A DNA stretch of 64,000 bases from Nymphaea colorata (lineage: Eukaryota > Streptophyta > Magnoliopsida > Nymphaeales > Nymphaeaceae), in NCBI RefSeq assembly GCF_008831285.2, contig NC_045140.1, positions 26,432,131 through 26,496,130 of the forward strand, written 5' to 3'. The notes below the pieces were generated by a model, which did not search any database, had not been told where the DNA came from, and worked only from the letters and a program-made list of their open reading frames with translations. This document shows positions 26,401 to 40,636 of the stretch, in pieces (position 1 is the stretch's first letter; every line of letters begins with the position of its first letter). The translations under genes were made by a program, and so were the position numbers.

Positions 26401-29400
26401 TGGCAGGGAAAGGGAGTCTTTCCTTGTTAAATAATTTTTTAGTTCATGATGCCTTACATGTTCCTCATCTTCCCTTAAATTTGTTATCTGTTAGTAAGAT
26501 TACCAAGGAACTGAAGTGTGAGCTTATATTTTCTGAAAAACGTTGTGTTTTGCAGGACTTGGTGACAGGGAAGAGGATTGGGATTGGTTTGGTGTCTGAT
26601 GGGCTGTATCGGCTTCCTATACGCGTTGTCACAGCTCTTATGTCAGCAGTCAGCAGAACAGAGAAGAAGGAGGAAGAGTGTCGTCAGTTATTTTTGTTTT
26701 GGCATGAACGCCTTGGTCATCTCCCATTTGGGATTTTGAAACATTTGTTCCCTGAACTATGTTCTAGTTTAAACATTTCCATGTTATCATGTGATGTGTG
26801 TCAGTTTGCGAAGCATGTTAGAGCTTCTTATCCAATTTCAAATAGTCGTTCTAATAAAGCTTTCTCCTTGGTTCATTCTGATGTGTGGGGGCCTTCGGGC
26901 ATTCATTCTCGTGGTGGTTTTCAATACTTTATAACCTTTATAGATGATTATTCAAGATGTACCTTTGTGTATTTGTTGAAAGATCGTAGTGAGGTGCCTC
27001 ACATTATTGAAACTTTCATCCTCCTAGTGGAAAACCAATATGGAAATTCTGTCAAGACTTTTCGGTCTGATAATGCTCGTGAATATCTGTGTCTCACTGT
27101 TGAAGAATTCTTTCGAAAGAGGGGGATTGTTCATGAGACATCCTGTAGTTATACCCCCCTCAAAATGGGGTTGCTGAGAGGAAAAATCGTCAGTTGCTCA
27201 ATGTCACCCGAGCCATACTGTTCCAAAGACATCTCCCAAAATACTATTGGGGTGATGCAATCCTTACTAGTGTCTACTTGATTAATCGCATGCCCACTCG
27301 TGTGCTAAAGGGTCGTACTCCATACTCTATGCTTCCAGGGAGTAGTCAACCTTTTCATCTTCCTCCTCGAGTCTTTGGATGTGTGTGTTTCATACATAAC
27401 CACAGCCCCAATGTAAAAAAAACTTGATCCCAAATCTATTAAGGGCGTCTTTCTTGGGTATTCTTCCACTCAAAAAGGTTATAAATGTCTAGATCCTACC
27501 ACTGGTCGTCTTCACATTACCAAAGATGTCACATTCTTGGAACATGTCTCCTATTTTGGTGAGAATTCTCTTCAGGGGGAGAAATTAATGTCTAAGGAAG
27601 AGTATTCTCCCACACAGGAAATTCAGTTTACAGACTTTATGGATTACAGGCGTGAAGAGAATCCTGTTGCCAAGGTGCTTGGCAAAGATGAAGATGGCAA
27701 AGATGAAGAGGGGACGACTACTGATGTACATGAACAGGAGAAGGAGGGAGAGCATCCTTTGGTGACAGAACAAGAGGGTAATCGTATGTTTGGACAGGTG
27801 TATTCCAGGAGAAGAGCTTGTACTGACAAGGTGATTGATGATGAGGAGGTTACACCGAATCCCAATCCTACTTCTTCCTTGGATGATCCAAGTCGTGTTC
27901 AGAAGCAAGATGTTGGAAAAGAAAAGGAGGATCTTCCTATTGCCTTGAGAAAGGGGGTCAGGTCATGTACCCAGCACCCTATTGGTAACTTCGTATCTTA
28001 CTCTAGATTGAGCACTGACTATAAATGTTTTGTATCCTCCTTGGCTGTGGTTGTGATTCCCAGGAATGCTACAGAGGCTCAGGGTGACACTAAGTGGTCT
28101 CATGCAATGAAAGAAGAGATGGAAGCTTTAGACAGAAATCAGACATGGGAGGTGGTTGATATTCCTGAAGCAGCCCACTTGGTTGGGTCGAAGTGGGTCT
28201 ACACTGTTAAGTACAAACCAGATGGTAGCATTGAAAGGTACAAAGCACGATTGGTGGCCAAGGGGTTCAGTCAGAAATATGGGATCGACTACTTAGAGAC
28301 GTTTGCTCCTGTTGCAAAGATGAAGACTGTTAGAGTTATTATTTCATTGGCGGTGCTGAAGGGTTGGGAGATGTGCCAACTTGATGTAAAAAATGCCTTT
28401 CTCAATGGAGATCTCGAAGAGGAAGTGTACATGTGCATGCCACCAGGTTTTGAGAAGCCTGGAAAATGTTGTAAATTGAAGAAAGCTTTGTATGGGCTGA
28501 AACAGTCTCCCCGAGCATGGTTTGAACGGCTCAGACTTGTTATGAAGAAACATGGCTACAAACAAGGAAATGGAGATCATACCCTGTTTGTAAAGAGAAG
28601 AGAGAGTAAAGTTACTCTACTATTGGTTTATGTTGATGATATGATTGTTACAGGTGATGATAAGGAAGAGATAGCAAGATTAAAGGGTTTACTATCTACT
28701 GAATTCGATCTAAAAGATCTTGGTAAGCTGAAGTATTTTCTGGGTATTGAAATTGCTAGATCAGGTACAACTCTTGTACTTAGTCAAAGGAAGTATACCC
28801 TGGATCTACTAAAGGAGACAGGAAAACTGGGATGCAGACCAGCCTCTACTCCTATAGATGCTGGGCATAAACTTGGTAGCAAAGATGGAGAACTGTTGGG
28901 TGAAGAAGCTAAAGGGAGATATCAACGTCTAGTTGGCAAACTGATTTATCTCACTCTGACTAGACCTGATATCACATTTGCTGTAAATGTGATGAGCCAG
29001 TTCATGCATGCACCTACAGATATGCACTTGAAGGCTGTAGATAGAATTTTGTGCTACTTGAAGAAGAATCCCGGAAAGGGACTTCTATATGTGCAACAAA
29101 GATCTATTGAAGTTGAAGGGTATTCTGATGCAGACTGGGCAGGCTGTGTTGACACCAGAAGATCTACTTCAGGATACTGCGTCTACTTGGGGGGAAATTT
29201 GGTTGTTTGGAGAAGCAAGAGACAAGATGTGTGTTCCCGCTCGAGTGCAGAGGCTGAATATAGGGCTGTGGCTACTGGGGTATCAGAATTGTTATGGCTG
29301 AAGATCTTACTGACAGATATTGGAATAGAGATTGAAGGGCCTATGAGGATGTATTGTGATAATAAGTCTGCAATTAACTTGGCTAACAACCCGGTTCTTC

Positions 29401-32400
29401 ATGATCGAACAAAGCATGTGGAGATCGACCGTCACTTCATCAGAGAAAGAATTGATGCTAAGGAATTAACGCTACCTTACATGAAGTCTGAAGACCAAAC
29501 TGCTGATGTCCTAACCAAGGCCTTAAGTGTAACTCCATTTGAGAGAAATGTATCCAAGTTGGGCATGTTTGATATGTATGCCCAACTTGAGGGGGAGTGT
29601 TGACGGGTTTTGTTGTTCGGGTCCGGATCCGTACCCGATCCGGTTTGTCCTAATTAGGACTACTTATACTTCTGTAAACCCTAATCTTTGAGTTAATGAA
29701 GTGTTGAAGAGAGAGAGTGTCTGGAGGCTAGTGGGCACCAGACCTCCTCACCCGTGGTTTTTCTTCCCTCGAGTCGAGGGTTTTCCACGTTACATCCGTG
29801 TGCTTTCTTCTTCTCTCGTGCACATTTTGTTTCTACACAACACATATTTGATGAGGTGAAAAACGTTAGGTGCCTCATCCCTTGTCACACAGAGCAATTT
29901 GCGTGCACCAGAATACCAAATTGCTGAAGGCATACAGTCATAGACTCATAGCCACCAATAGATTCAAAACTAGTAAAACCAATTAAACATGCACAATATA
30001 CTAGTAGAAAGTGCACATGGAACCAATTGGCATCATTATTGACAAATATGTAAACAAGCTACATTTAAATCAGTTAAAAGGATACAACTTCACAGAAAAC
30101 AGAACTTACACTCTAACAATCTTGAAATTATGCAATGAGAGGTTCAGTAGATCATCCATCAAGGTCTCGAAATATTTTGATGGAAGAATTTTGTCATTGA
30201 CATGAAACAGGTGATAAGATGATTGTGATGACCTCCATGTATTGTGCATGTGCACCTTGTTAGCTAGAACCCACTGAGGCCTGCAAAAAAGGAACATTAT
30301 GTCATAATAAATGAATCTCAAGATACTAAACATAAGACACTAACTACAATAGTATGACCATGGAAAACACAGAGAGAGTCCTCCCACCTTTTCTTTCCTT
30401 CAAAGCAAGAGTGAATGATAAAGTTTACAGGAGGCTCAATTATGGAAGCATCCAGATCCCAATCACGCAAGTTATTTGACCGCTCATATTCCATGCTTCC
30501 TGCACAATTGACCAATATTATCAACCAGAAAAAAATACCTCCCAACTATTACATCTCAAACAGATTCAGCATACCATAATTTCCTATAAAATCCATGATA
30601 TGGGTCACAAGTCTCAGCAACATACTGTCATCCGGTCTTTCTTTCAATAAATATCTGCTGAATGCTACATGTAATGAGACAAAAACCCAAAAAAGAATAA
30701 ACACAAACAATTGTTAATGACATTACTCATAGCTGATATGCACTATTCTTGCAGCTTTTTCTCTCAATTCTGGACTGCCAACAGTTGCACCAGTTTCTCC
30801 CACGATAAACTGACTTTGAAGGTATTCGTTTCCAGGCCCATCAGTTAAAGAGGAGCGAAAATCAGGCAAGCATGACTGAACACCTTCCAGTGAAGAGCTT
30901 ATTCGCAAAAGAAGAACTTTTAGATGTTCCCTTTCCAGTCCTGAGATTCAAAGCACTTTCCAATTACCAGAGCTTCTTCACAGTAAAACAGTATAAATCA
31001 CCCTTACCAGCATTCAGACTCAATTTGAATGCCCTTAAAATCAATGCTAATGGTATAGACCACATGAAAAATAGCAGACCCAAGGATAGAGCCTCAGGAA
31101 TCATACAGGACATGAGGGTTTCAACTTTAAATCCCATGGGAATAACCAACCCTCCCACACCCCGATAACAACCCCAAACTCCTTTTCTCCTCACCCCCTC
31201 CTAAAATTGACAAAGCAAATGAAGGCTTTGCAGACAAGGGATCTAGCTCAGAGTTTTAAGCCATTATAGATGTCACTATGTCTCAAACCGATGTGTGCTT
31301 CCCCATATAATGAAGAAAACAGATAAAGTTTGTGCAACTATGTACTAGGGAAGAACAGAACTTTTGCAGCTCAAGAAGAAATTAAAAGCAACGAGATGAT
31401 AAAGAAAGGTTCAACTTTAATTCGCACACCTAATATTGCAGAAAAGTACAAACAGAAATGGGCCTTACTAAAAACACAATATTGTGCATCCTAAAAATAC
31501 CCACTAACCAAAGTCTACAGAAGGAATATTAAATTAAACCATTGCCACATATATCGTGTACGGGTAGTATATGGCGAGGAATTTCTCGGGTATAATACGG
31601 CAAAGTTGTATATCTCAGGACTATCTCGGGAAAATCTCGGCAAATTTAAAAAAAAACTTAAAAATTTTAATAAATCGTGAAAAATTATTAAAAAATAAAA
31701 ATTCACAAAAGATACAAAAAAAACGCAAAAAACCACATTTTTTCATGTTTTTTATTTTCTGGTGTTTTTTTAAAAAAGATGCATCTAATTGCCATTTTAT
31801 ATTGCTGACTTATTGTTGCGTATTATACGTGTTTCTTTTAGGAAAAAACGTGTTTTTTTTTACAATGTGTTAAACCATGCTGTTGGCCTATATATCCTTG
31901 ACATTTTCAGAAACACAAAATTCACAGTCTTGGCCTCAACCACTGTTAATATTTCCATGGGAGAACATGAACGTCGACTATTGGGAAGTGGCATAGGAAT
32001 ATTCCTCATATCTTCAAATAATTAGATGTAGAAAAAGTACAAAAATCATTAGCCATAGCTACCAATGAATGCCTACTGCAAGTATATACCAAACTGATGG
32101 GGAAGACCCTCTTTAATGTGCAATTCCATGGTTGTGGCTGCAATTTTGTGATCTCCTCTCTCCCTTACAACCTTTCGTTTCAGGTCACTTATCAGATTTG
32201 AGCCTACCCCCGTCAAGTACCATTACCCTTTCCACCGGAAATTTTAAGGATGAGAAAAGAAGTATTGGGGATTAATATCATTTATTCAGGATCAGAAAGT
32301 GCTTACCTCGATCTCCATGAGACTTGCTTTGACAGATATTGAGAAGAACATCTAAAGGAGAATTAAGATGCAAGTCTAAAAGCTCATTGGCAAACAAAAC

Positions 32401-35400
32401 TTCATTGTCACTAGGAATATGCCAGTTAGGGCCTGATAAAAAGTATTCATCCCGATAATCCTTTCTGCTCACCCATTCTTCCATGGCACCAGCAACCGGG
32501 TGACAAGAAAAGCACCTAGACTTCCACAATAATTGTCATGTCCACATTCAACAACCCATGATTATTATCATTACAAAAGAAGCATGACAGATAAGCTATC
32601 TCACCTGTACTGATCTATTGGATAGTAATGAACCAGGCTACGAAGCAATAGGCAAAGGAGAGTGTCACCAGCTAGATTTACCTGCTCCAAAGAAACAAAA
32701 AATCAGAAAAGAATAAATATGAAATAGTAAAATTTCCTTCCTACTACATTACCTACTTAGAGCAAAAATAGACGTTTATGCCAAAAATAACTGATTGACC
32801 TTCCAAGATGGTGCATCAAATGCAGATCTAGTAATTTCTTTCAGTTGTTCTCTGTATTGAAGCAAGAAGGAGCCTCCATATCTGATGGCAAGAGCCAAAA
32901 TGTGCAGATGATATTCGGTGGCAATTTCAAGGGCTGGAGGTAGCATGGACTGAAGTAGCATGTAAAGTGCAATGTGAACAGCAATAACTGGAATATAAAA
33001 TGAAAGAAATGTGTTTGCATTAGAAAACCTTGGCTGAGTATGATACGTCATATGTTCCTCCACCAAAACCTGACACAGGGGTCCCTTGCAAGGAAGAGAC
33101 AATGGATGTCAAGATTGGATCAATTACGTAAACAGCTGCCGCTTCAGGATTTGAATGGACAGCAGCACAGCAAAGAAGCCCAATCTCTGCGGCAGATCCA
33201 GGAAGAATATTTGTTCTGAGAAACTTGGAGATTTTCTCCAGTGCCTGAAACATCCAAACAAAGAGAAAAATAGCACCACTATAATAGTAACAGCAGCATT
33301 GAATTAAAAAATGCTCCTTTCTAGTTGCAGGAATTTAAAAGAAAAGAAGGTGAAACATTTGCCTGTTTGTGAAGATGTTTGGACAATCTACCCAATAATA
33401 CTACCAACATAGGGAAGTAATATTTGTCACTCAGAAGAAATGTTCCTGAGGAAGACAATGATTGGTGGGCACCTTCATTTCTGTGATAACAAGGAAACAA
33501 TGAATGGATGATGTTATTAGAAAGGAAATACAAATAAAAAGGGAAGCACAATGACATATGAAGCTAAACAATAATATCTGGAATTGTTCAGAATAGATGC
33601 CATTTACTCACAGTGTGTTGCTTGGCTCCAAAAATAGAAATATAGAAAAAAGGCGTTGTAGAAACTCATCCAACCACTTAGAGAAATTGATGCTTGGTAG
33701 AGCATTTGCCAAACTCCCATCATCATCAAGAACCGATAGCTGCAACGAGATACAAAAGCAAGGATGTATATGAAAGAATCTATGTTCACATACACTGATT
33801 TTATATACTTACATTGGAAAACATTGAAACAATGAGCTGAATACTTGCTGAAGTCTTGGAAGGATCATTTGCATCGATTCCAAGCAGAGCATTGGACAAC
33901 GATAATGCCAAAAAATCACCATAAGCACGACAAGAACTTTCCTCCATAATATCGGCTGTGGATGATGAATCAGCAAGGGAGCAAAAAAATAGTGCCCGAG
34001 CAGTGAATGCGACAGCAGTCATTGCAGTCGGTACTTGATGTGTGGTTGTCAGCTAAAGAATCAGACCACAGCAACTTAGCAAGGGTGGGGAGCAACAAAA
34101 TATTGAGAAAACACTGAAAATAACCTTTCTAAGTTCATATACCCACACACAGATTATATATATATATATACATACAGAAACAGACACACACACACATATA
34201 TGAGCTTGTATATATCTATGTGCTATACATATACAATACATATTTTACATATACATATATGTGAATGTTTTCCTGTATTTTTCTCTTTTATATTTTGCAC
34301 TTCGTATTTCTTCACTTCCATTTTATTGTTCAGCCTGCAACAACTGAGTTGAGTTAATTAGTGGCTAGATCCAACAGTTAGATTTTTCTAGTCACTGAAG
34401 CTTGCTTAACAGCTAGCTTCTCTTTCTCTTAGCTATAAAAATAGAGATTGAACCTCTCTTGTATATGGCTTTTAATGCCTGGTCTTTATGAATTGATGCT
34501 AACTAATGCAGACTAAGGAATGACCCAAATAATCATCACTACACCACTAGCTTTTGTGTATTCTTAAGAATTAAGATCCTCACTCGTTCCATAACATGTT
34601 CAAAACACAATGTAAGATTCTTTTTATCAACTTCTAAGCAAAACTATTGAACCCTACCACTCTGGAGATTGTCTGATCAAAAAATCTCATCAAGGAAATG
34701 GACATGCACATTGAACATCTTCCAAAGTTTTTTTGTGATAACAAGAGCACAATATATAATGCTAGCAGTCATTTGTTCCATGAAAGAACCAATCATATTG
34801 AGCTGAACGGTCATTATGTTCAAGAACAATACAAACAAAACCATAAGTCTATCATTTGTATCCTCTGAATATCAGTTAGTGGACTTTTTCACCAAAGCCT
34901 TGGCACCCCCAGATTTTTCCCTTTTCTTATAAACTTTTGGTTATTACACCATAAGTTTAAGGGAGATATTAAAATATGTTCTTTATTACTTGTCACTATG
35001 TACTGTGCATACACACTCCACATAGAACATACTATATATCATGCGTACTCTGCAGACACACACACACACATAATATATGCATACGTGTGTGTGTGTGTGT
35101 GTGTGTGTGTGTCAAGAAAATGGACATGCATATTGAACATCTTCCAAAGTTTTTTTATGATAGCAAAAGCACAAAATATAATGCTAGCAGTCACATGTTC
35201 CATGAAAGAAACAAGCATATTGAGCTGGACAGACATTGTGGTCAAGAAGAATACAAAGAAAACCATAAGTCTACCATTTGTATCCTCTGAATATCAGTTA
35301 GTGGACTTCTTCACCAAAGCCTTGTCACCACCTGTTTTTTTCCCTTTTCTTATAAACTTTTGGTTATTACACCATAAGTTTAAGGGAAATATTAAAATAT

Positions 35401-35494
35401 GTTCTTTCTTACTTGTGTCTATGTACTGTGCATACACTCTCTACATAGTACATACTACAAACTATATATCATGCACACTCTACAGACCACATAC

Positions 35495-35527
<33 letters not shown>

Positions 35528-38500
35528 GTTTTTCTTGTGCATTTTTCTTCTTCTCCTATTTCTTCACTTTTTTTCAAACAAAAAAGGGCTGATCTGAGCT
35601 AGCTGAGCTGCTGAGGTCTAGCTCCAACGGCATGGTTGAGCTAGCTCCTCTTTCTCTTGGCCGTATAAATAAAGGTTGAAGCTCTCCCTTGTGTATGGCT
35701 TGTGATCCCCAGTCATTAATGAATTAATGAATTATTTTTCAGATCTGTTTGGTAAGTGATTTGTGAAGTGCTTGCTCTCTTTCTCTTTGAGATTGTCTGG
35801 TGGATTTGCATTATAGATTCTTGTGAGCCCATTGCTAAGTGTGGATTCTTTTCGAATCTCTTCGTGAGCTTCTCGAGGCCATTTCATTACAAACACAGGC
35901 ATGAACCTTGTGTTGTCATTGTTCTCCAAAAAGGCAAAACTCAGATATGCAACTGAAAACAAACTTTAAACCACAGTGTAAAATGAAACTAAATGGTTGC
36001 AAAATGACTTATGCATGCCATTGAACATAGTAACTATAGCCCATAATAATTACTTTGTCATTAAAATACTCACAGTCTCTAATGCCAAATGGAATCGAGA
36101 TATCATGGAGGGAATCATCAAAGATGGCTCTATATATGACAAAATGGAAATTGAAGCAGCAGCAACTTCAGAAAAAGATTTGTCCTCATTATACTGGGCA
36201 CGAACTATAAACCGCAACACAACCTTGATAAAAGCAACTTGTTCTGATTTTCCAAGGGAAATTTGAGAGTTTTTTCCTTTCAACAGATTCCTACAAAAAA
36301 ATATGTCCTTACAAGAAAAAAATCTCACAGATAAGGAAATAAAATCTCTGACCACAATAGCAGGAGAAGAGAGCAAAAATAGGTTCATACTGCTGCTCTT
36401 TTTCTAGCCGCTTCTTGAAGGTAATCACTAAATAATATAAAAAAGCTTCTAGCACATCTGTCCAGTGGCCATCATTGGAGGGGTGGTAGAATCTAAGGGA
36501 AGAAGCAAAACCCAAGTCATAAAGATGCAAACAAGCAGGCATTAACAATATAACATTTATAGGAAGGACATACTGTTCCAAGCGAGTTGCCAATTTCCCA
36601 AAAAACTCCTGAGCAGAACCTCCTGGCTTTAGAAGGTAGACCTGTGCAATACGCATGAAGTTCACAGTTTTTCTTAGCTTCAAATTGAAGGCAACTAAAA
36701 TCATAGTCACAAATAGTGTTTCGGAGTTTTAAACACGAGGTTTTTCTTGGGTATAATACGGCAAGCTTAAAAAAGAGAAACAAGGGAAAAATATGGTAAA
36801 TTTTTAAAAGTTTTAAAAAACTAAAATTGGGGAAAAATTAAAATAAGTGAGAAACTAATAACACAAATATAAAAAAAATAAGTAGATTTGCAACAAATAA
36901 AAAATGAAAAATGAAAAAAAAAACTGTTTGAATTAAAAAACGTAAAAAAATGAAAAAAGCGATAAAAACACAAAAAAGAGAAAAAAACGTGTTCTTTTAA
37001 CATTTTTTTTCAAAAAACGTGTTTTTTTAAGTTTTAAACGACAATTTAATTTATCACGTTTTTTTGGAAAAAAAACGTGTTTTTTATGACACTGGTTCAC
37101 ACTACATTTGGTTTAAATGAATCATCACAAGAAGTACATGAAATGCCCACAAAATCTTGCTAGTGTCAAGCATGTGAAACAAAAAGGAAACATAAACTTT
37201 CACTTACAATGGATTTTGCGACAACCTTGGCAGCAACAGGCACAACACTAAGGTATAAAAACATATTATTATTTGGTGCCTCAAGGGGAAATGGGTACAC
37301 ACCATTTTCGTTTTCCACAGGAACCTGTTTAAGCATAAAATAGGTTAGCACTGGTGAAACAACAGTAAACATTTTCTTAGCTTCAAATTGAAGGCAACTA
37401 AAATGATGCCATGAGCTAATTATATCACAAGTCACCTTGCTTGCCTCTAATAGTATCCAATCAACCCAGGAAATTTTAAGTTTCGCTATTGAAAAACTTG
37501 AGTCTCTTATTCTTTTAGTGATTTATTCAAAGATGTCAATATAGACAATCAATACAAAGAGCTTCATCAAATGTTATGATCTAATAGATCAAACCATGTC
37601 CTTCTCAGTGCCCTAGAGGAAAATCAATGTGGTTAAGCAGAAGCAGGGAAGAAAAAAAACTTAACAAGATCAGGCCTGATAATTTTACACAAGATAAAGA
37701 AGAAAGCAATACATCTTAAAATGTGCAATGCTCTAAGCCCCTAACTGAAGCAAATTATAACAGAATTCCAAAATAAAATTGCCACAAACTGGTTAAACCA
37801 GAAAAAGCTCTAGCCCATAAACATAAAAGGTGCACTATCCTAACATGAATACACCACGTACCTCAAACATATTCATGTAATGTGTAAATATTTCTGGCAA
37901 AAATCCTTCCCAATCCACTGAACTGCAGTTCCTTATGCATCGGCCAATAAGATCAGCCCATTTAACTTCCCAAAATTCAGAATGTGGATTCAAAACCCAG
38001 AGATCTAAACAAGTTTGAATATAGCTACTGCCATACAAAAGAAGCCCATTTTCAATTGTCAATTGTCAATGGAAGCCAATTAATTACACAAAACGTAAGA
38101 AGATCATACTTCGAAATGTATGCTTGATTCTCTGAGTTTGTTGGGAGGAATAAACTGATTAACCCTAAGCCTTCAAAGGATGAGCCGTGCCATGGATTGT
38201 CTAAGAAGGGTCTGCATATAGTTTCCTCATTAAATAACAGTAAAGGACTTCAGGAAAGATATTAGTGAAATGCTGACGTAAGAACTGAAATCACAAAACT
38301 GTTATATGTAGGTTAAAGATATAAATTTCAAGATTTTTATTGTAAACATTTGGAACTTGGATGCATGTGTGCATAAAGATTATTTCTATATTTTCCTTTA
38401 CCAATTTTGATTTGTTATTTAATCTTCAAGTTCATCAATCTATTGGTCACAGGCTAAAGATGTAAATTTCAAAAGTTTTACTGTAATCATTTGGAAGATG

Positions 38501-40598
38501 GATGCATTTATAATTTTATACATAAAGGTTATCTCTATGTTTTTCTTCACCAACTTTGATTGTTTATTTAGTCTTCAAAAAGAGCTGTAAGTTAATCAAT
38601 CTATTGCTCAATGGGACTAACAGCCCAAAAACGTGCTATTTACTGCTTCTCGAGCAAGATTGTCAAGTGTGAAGAAACTATTAGCCCACAAAAATTCTCC
38701 ACTATGTGGTAATATTCACAGAAGACTATATAAAGGATCTTCCATCATCACTTCCACAGGTTGCACTACGTTTACAAAGAGAGCTCCATAGTAACCATGA
38801 GAAAGTTGCTAAGTTCTCCAAGAAATGAAATTATTATTTCCTATAACACGTCATCAAGATTAGATCAGCCATAAAGCATTAGGATAACAAAAAACTGCCA
38901 ACCCAAGATGCATCTCATTTCACAAAAACATAATCAAGTATGTTAGGAGTTAGGACTATGGAGAAGACGTCAAAAATTATACTAATATGAGTCGACCAAC
39001 AAGATGTCTTCGAAAAGCAAATCAAGGATCTCATAAACCACGACAGGAAAAAGAAAGAATAACCAAGAAACTTGGAAATGCAATATCTTTTCTCGAAGTG
39101 TAAAGGGAAAGATGCATATGTTATACACAAATATGCAGTGTCTTGAAATTGAAAAAAACAATTAACTGTAACAATATTGCAGGACCTCCATGGAGACTTT
39201 CCATGTAGTTGTTCAATCCAGTAGATAAATTATTTTGGCTATGTGAAAGAAGAAGAGGGGCCTTATGAAATTTTGAAAAAAAAAAATCTAAAGATTCAAG
39301 TAATCAAGAAAAAAACAAAAGTAAAAAGTTTCAGCAGGAATGAGGTATGGCACTAATAACCACAAACTAGATCTGATAAAAGCATATAAATGGAAAACCG
39401 AAAAAGGCAAACAAAGATGATGATGCAGTGCAATAGCAAATTAGCACAAGGCCGGCAAAAATATTTTTTCAAGAACTTCCATGTGATTACATGTCGATTT
39501 TGAGAGTAACAAATGCTTACTCAAACTCTGACCATATCTCAGCTGCGGAACCCGAAGGGAAAAAAGCTCGGCAACATTGTACAAGTGATATGAATATCTT
39601 AAAATGTTGTTCTCTCAAACTCCAACCTTCAGCACCAGGATTCCTGCTACACCAGTAATACCAGACAATCAGAAGAAAGACCAAGTTAGCCCTAAAATCT
39701 GTGGAAAGTTATCTACATGATTAATAAGAAGAACACGTGAAAACAAAAAAAAGGAAAACAAAGTTTCCATCAAATCTGCAAAGAAAAGACAAAGAAAATG
39801 ATGATGGCCATGACGGAAAGGAAAAAGATAAGTAAAAAACGAGCACAAACATTGTGTTAAAACATATGTATACATGCCATAATGGTTGTCTAAGAAAAGC
39901 CCACGATGGCTGGCATTCTTAGGGAACTTTTGGAATCGCTGAAGCATGAAAAAGCAATAAGCTTATAATGCTTTTTTAATAGGTTGGGATGCATACCACG
40001 TTAGGCAAAGAATTTTCGTTCACAAGTGAGATTAATGACTTGTATTTTGTTGATCTAGAGAGCTCGCAGCATTCTAAACTTCACGAAATCAAATATAAAA
40101 CACCTACTGCAGATAGACAGATTAACTTTTTGTCACTGAAGCCCTCAAACATATCATTCATGATAAATGTCTTCCAGAAAAGTGGACGACAAATAGAATC
40201 CGACTTTGAAAAATAATGTGCTATAAACTTCACGAAATCAAATATAAAACGACTATTGCAGATAGACAGATCAACTTTTTGTCACTGAAGCCCTCAAAAT
40301 TTCAAATATATCATTCATGATAAATGTCTTCCAGAAAAGTGGACGACAAATAGAATCTGACTTTGAAAAATAATGCATTCTAAACTTCACGAAATCAAAT
40401 ATAAAACGCCTAAGATAGACAGACCAACTTTTTGTCACTTAAGCCCTCAAACATATCATTCATGATAAATGTCTTCCAGAAAAGTGGACGACAAATAGAA
40501 TCTGACTTTGAAAAATAATTTTATACGTAACCTAATAAATAATCACTCAAGTTGCTTAATATTTAATATTTACTTATGTACTCTCTCTCTCTCTCCCC

Positions 40599-40636
<38 letters not shown>

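Larger units (their letters stand above)
24513..29837 (+). mobile_element. Copia element C, very recent insertion
   Basis: The 240-base LTRs (24513-24752 and 29598-29837) appear identical base for base. The target duplication is CAACA at 24508-24512 and 29838-29842. The primer site TGGTATCAAAGCC (24753-24765) abuts the 5' LTR. The polypurine tract TTGAGGGGGAG ends at 29597. A gag-pol frame fills the interior. It lies in PA200 intron 21, antisense to the gene. Length and short LTRs resemble the Retrofit/Ale or Tork type copia groups, which I cannot separate here. Confidence 0.96.

Noticed and set aside
32987-32990. ATTCCAG as the acceptor of PA200 exon 15
   Set aside because: It would put the exon out of frame. 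The downstream CTTCAG before SMLPPALE restores phase 0 and the conserved sequence.
34980-35530. Overlapping Cys/His/Tyr-rich plus-strand open frames
   Set aside because: They are broken RNase H remnants read through microsatellites, not genes.
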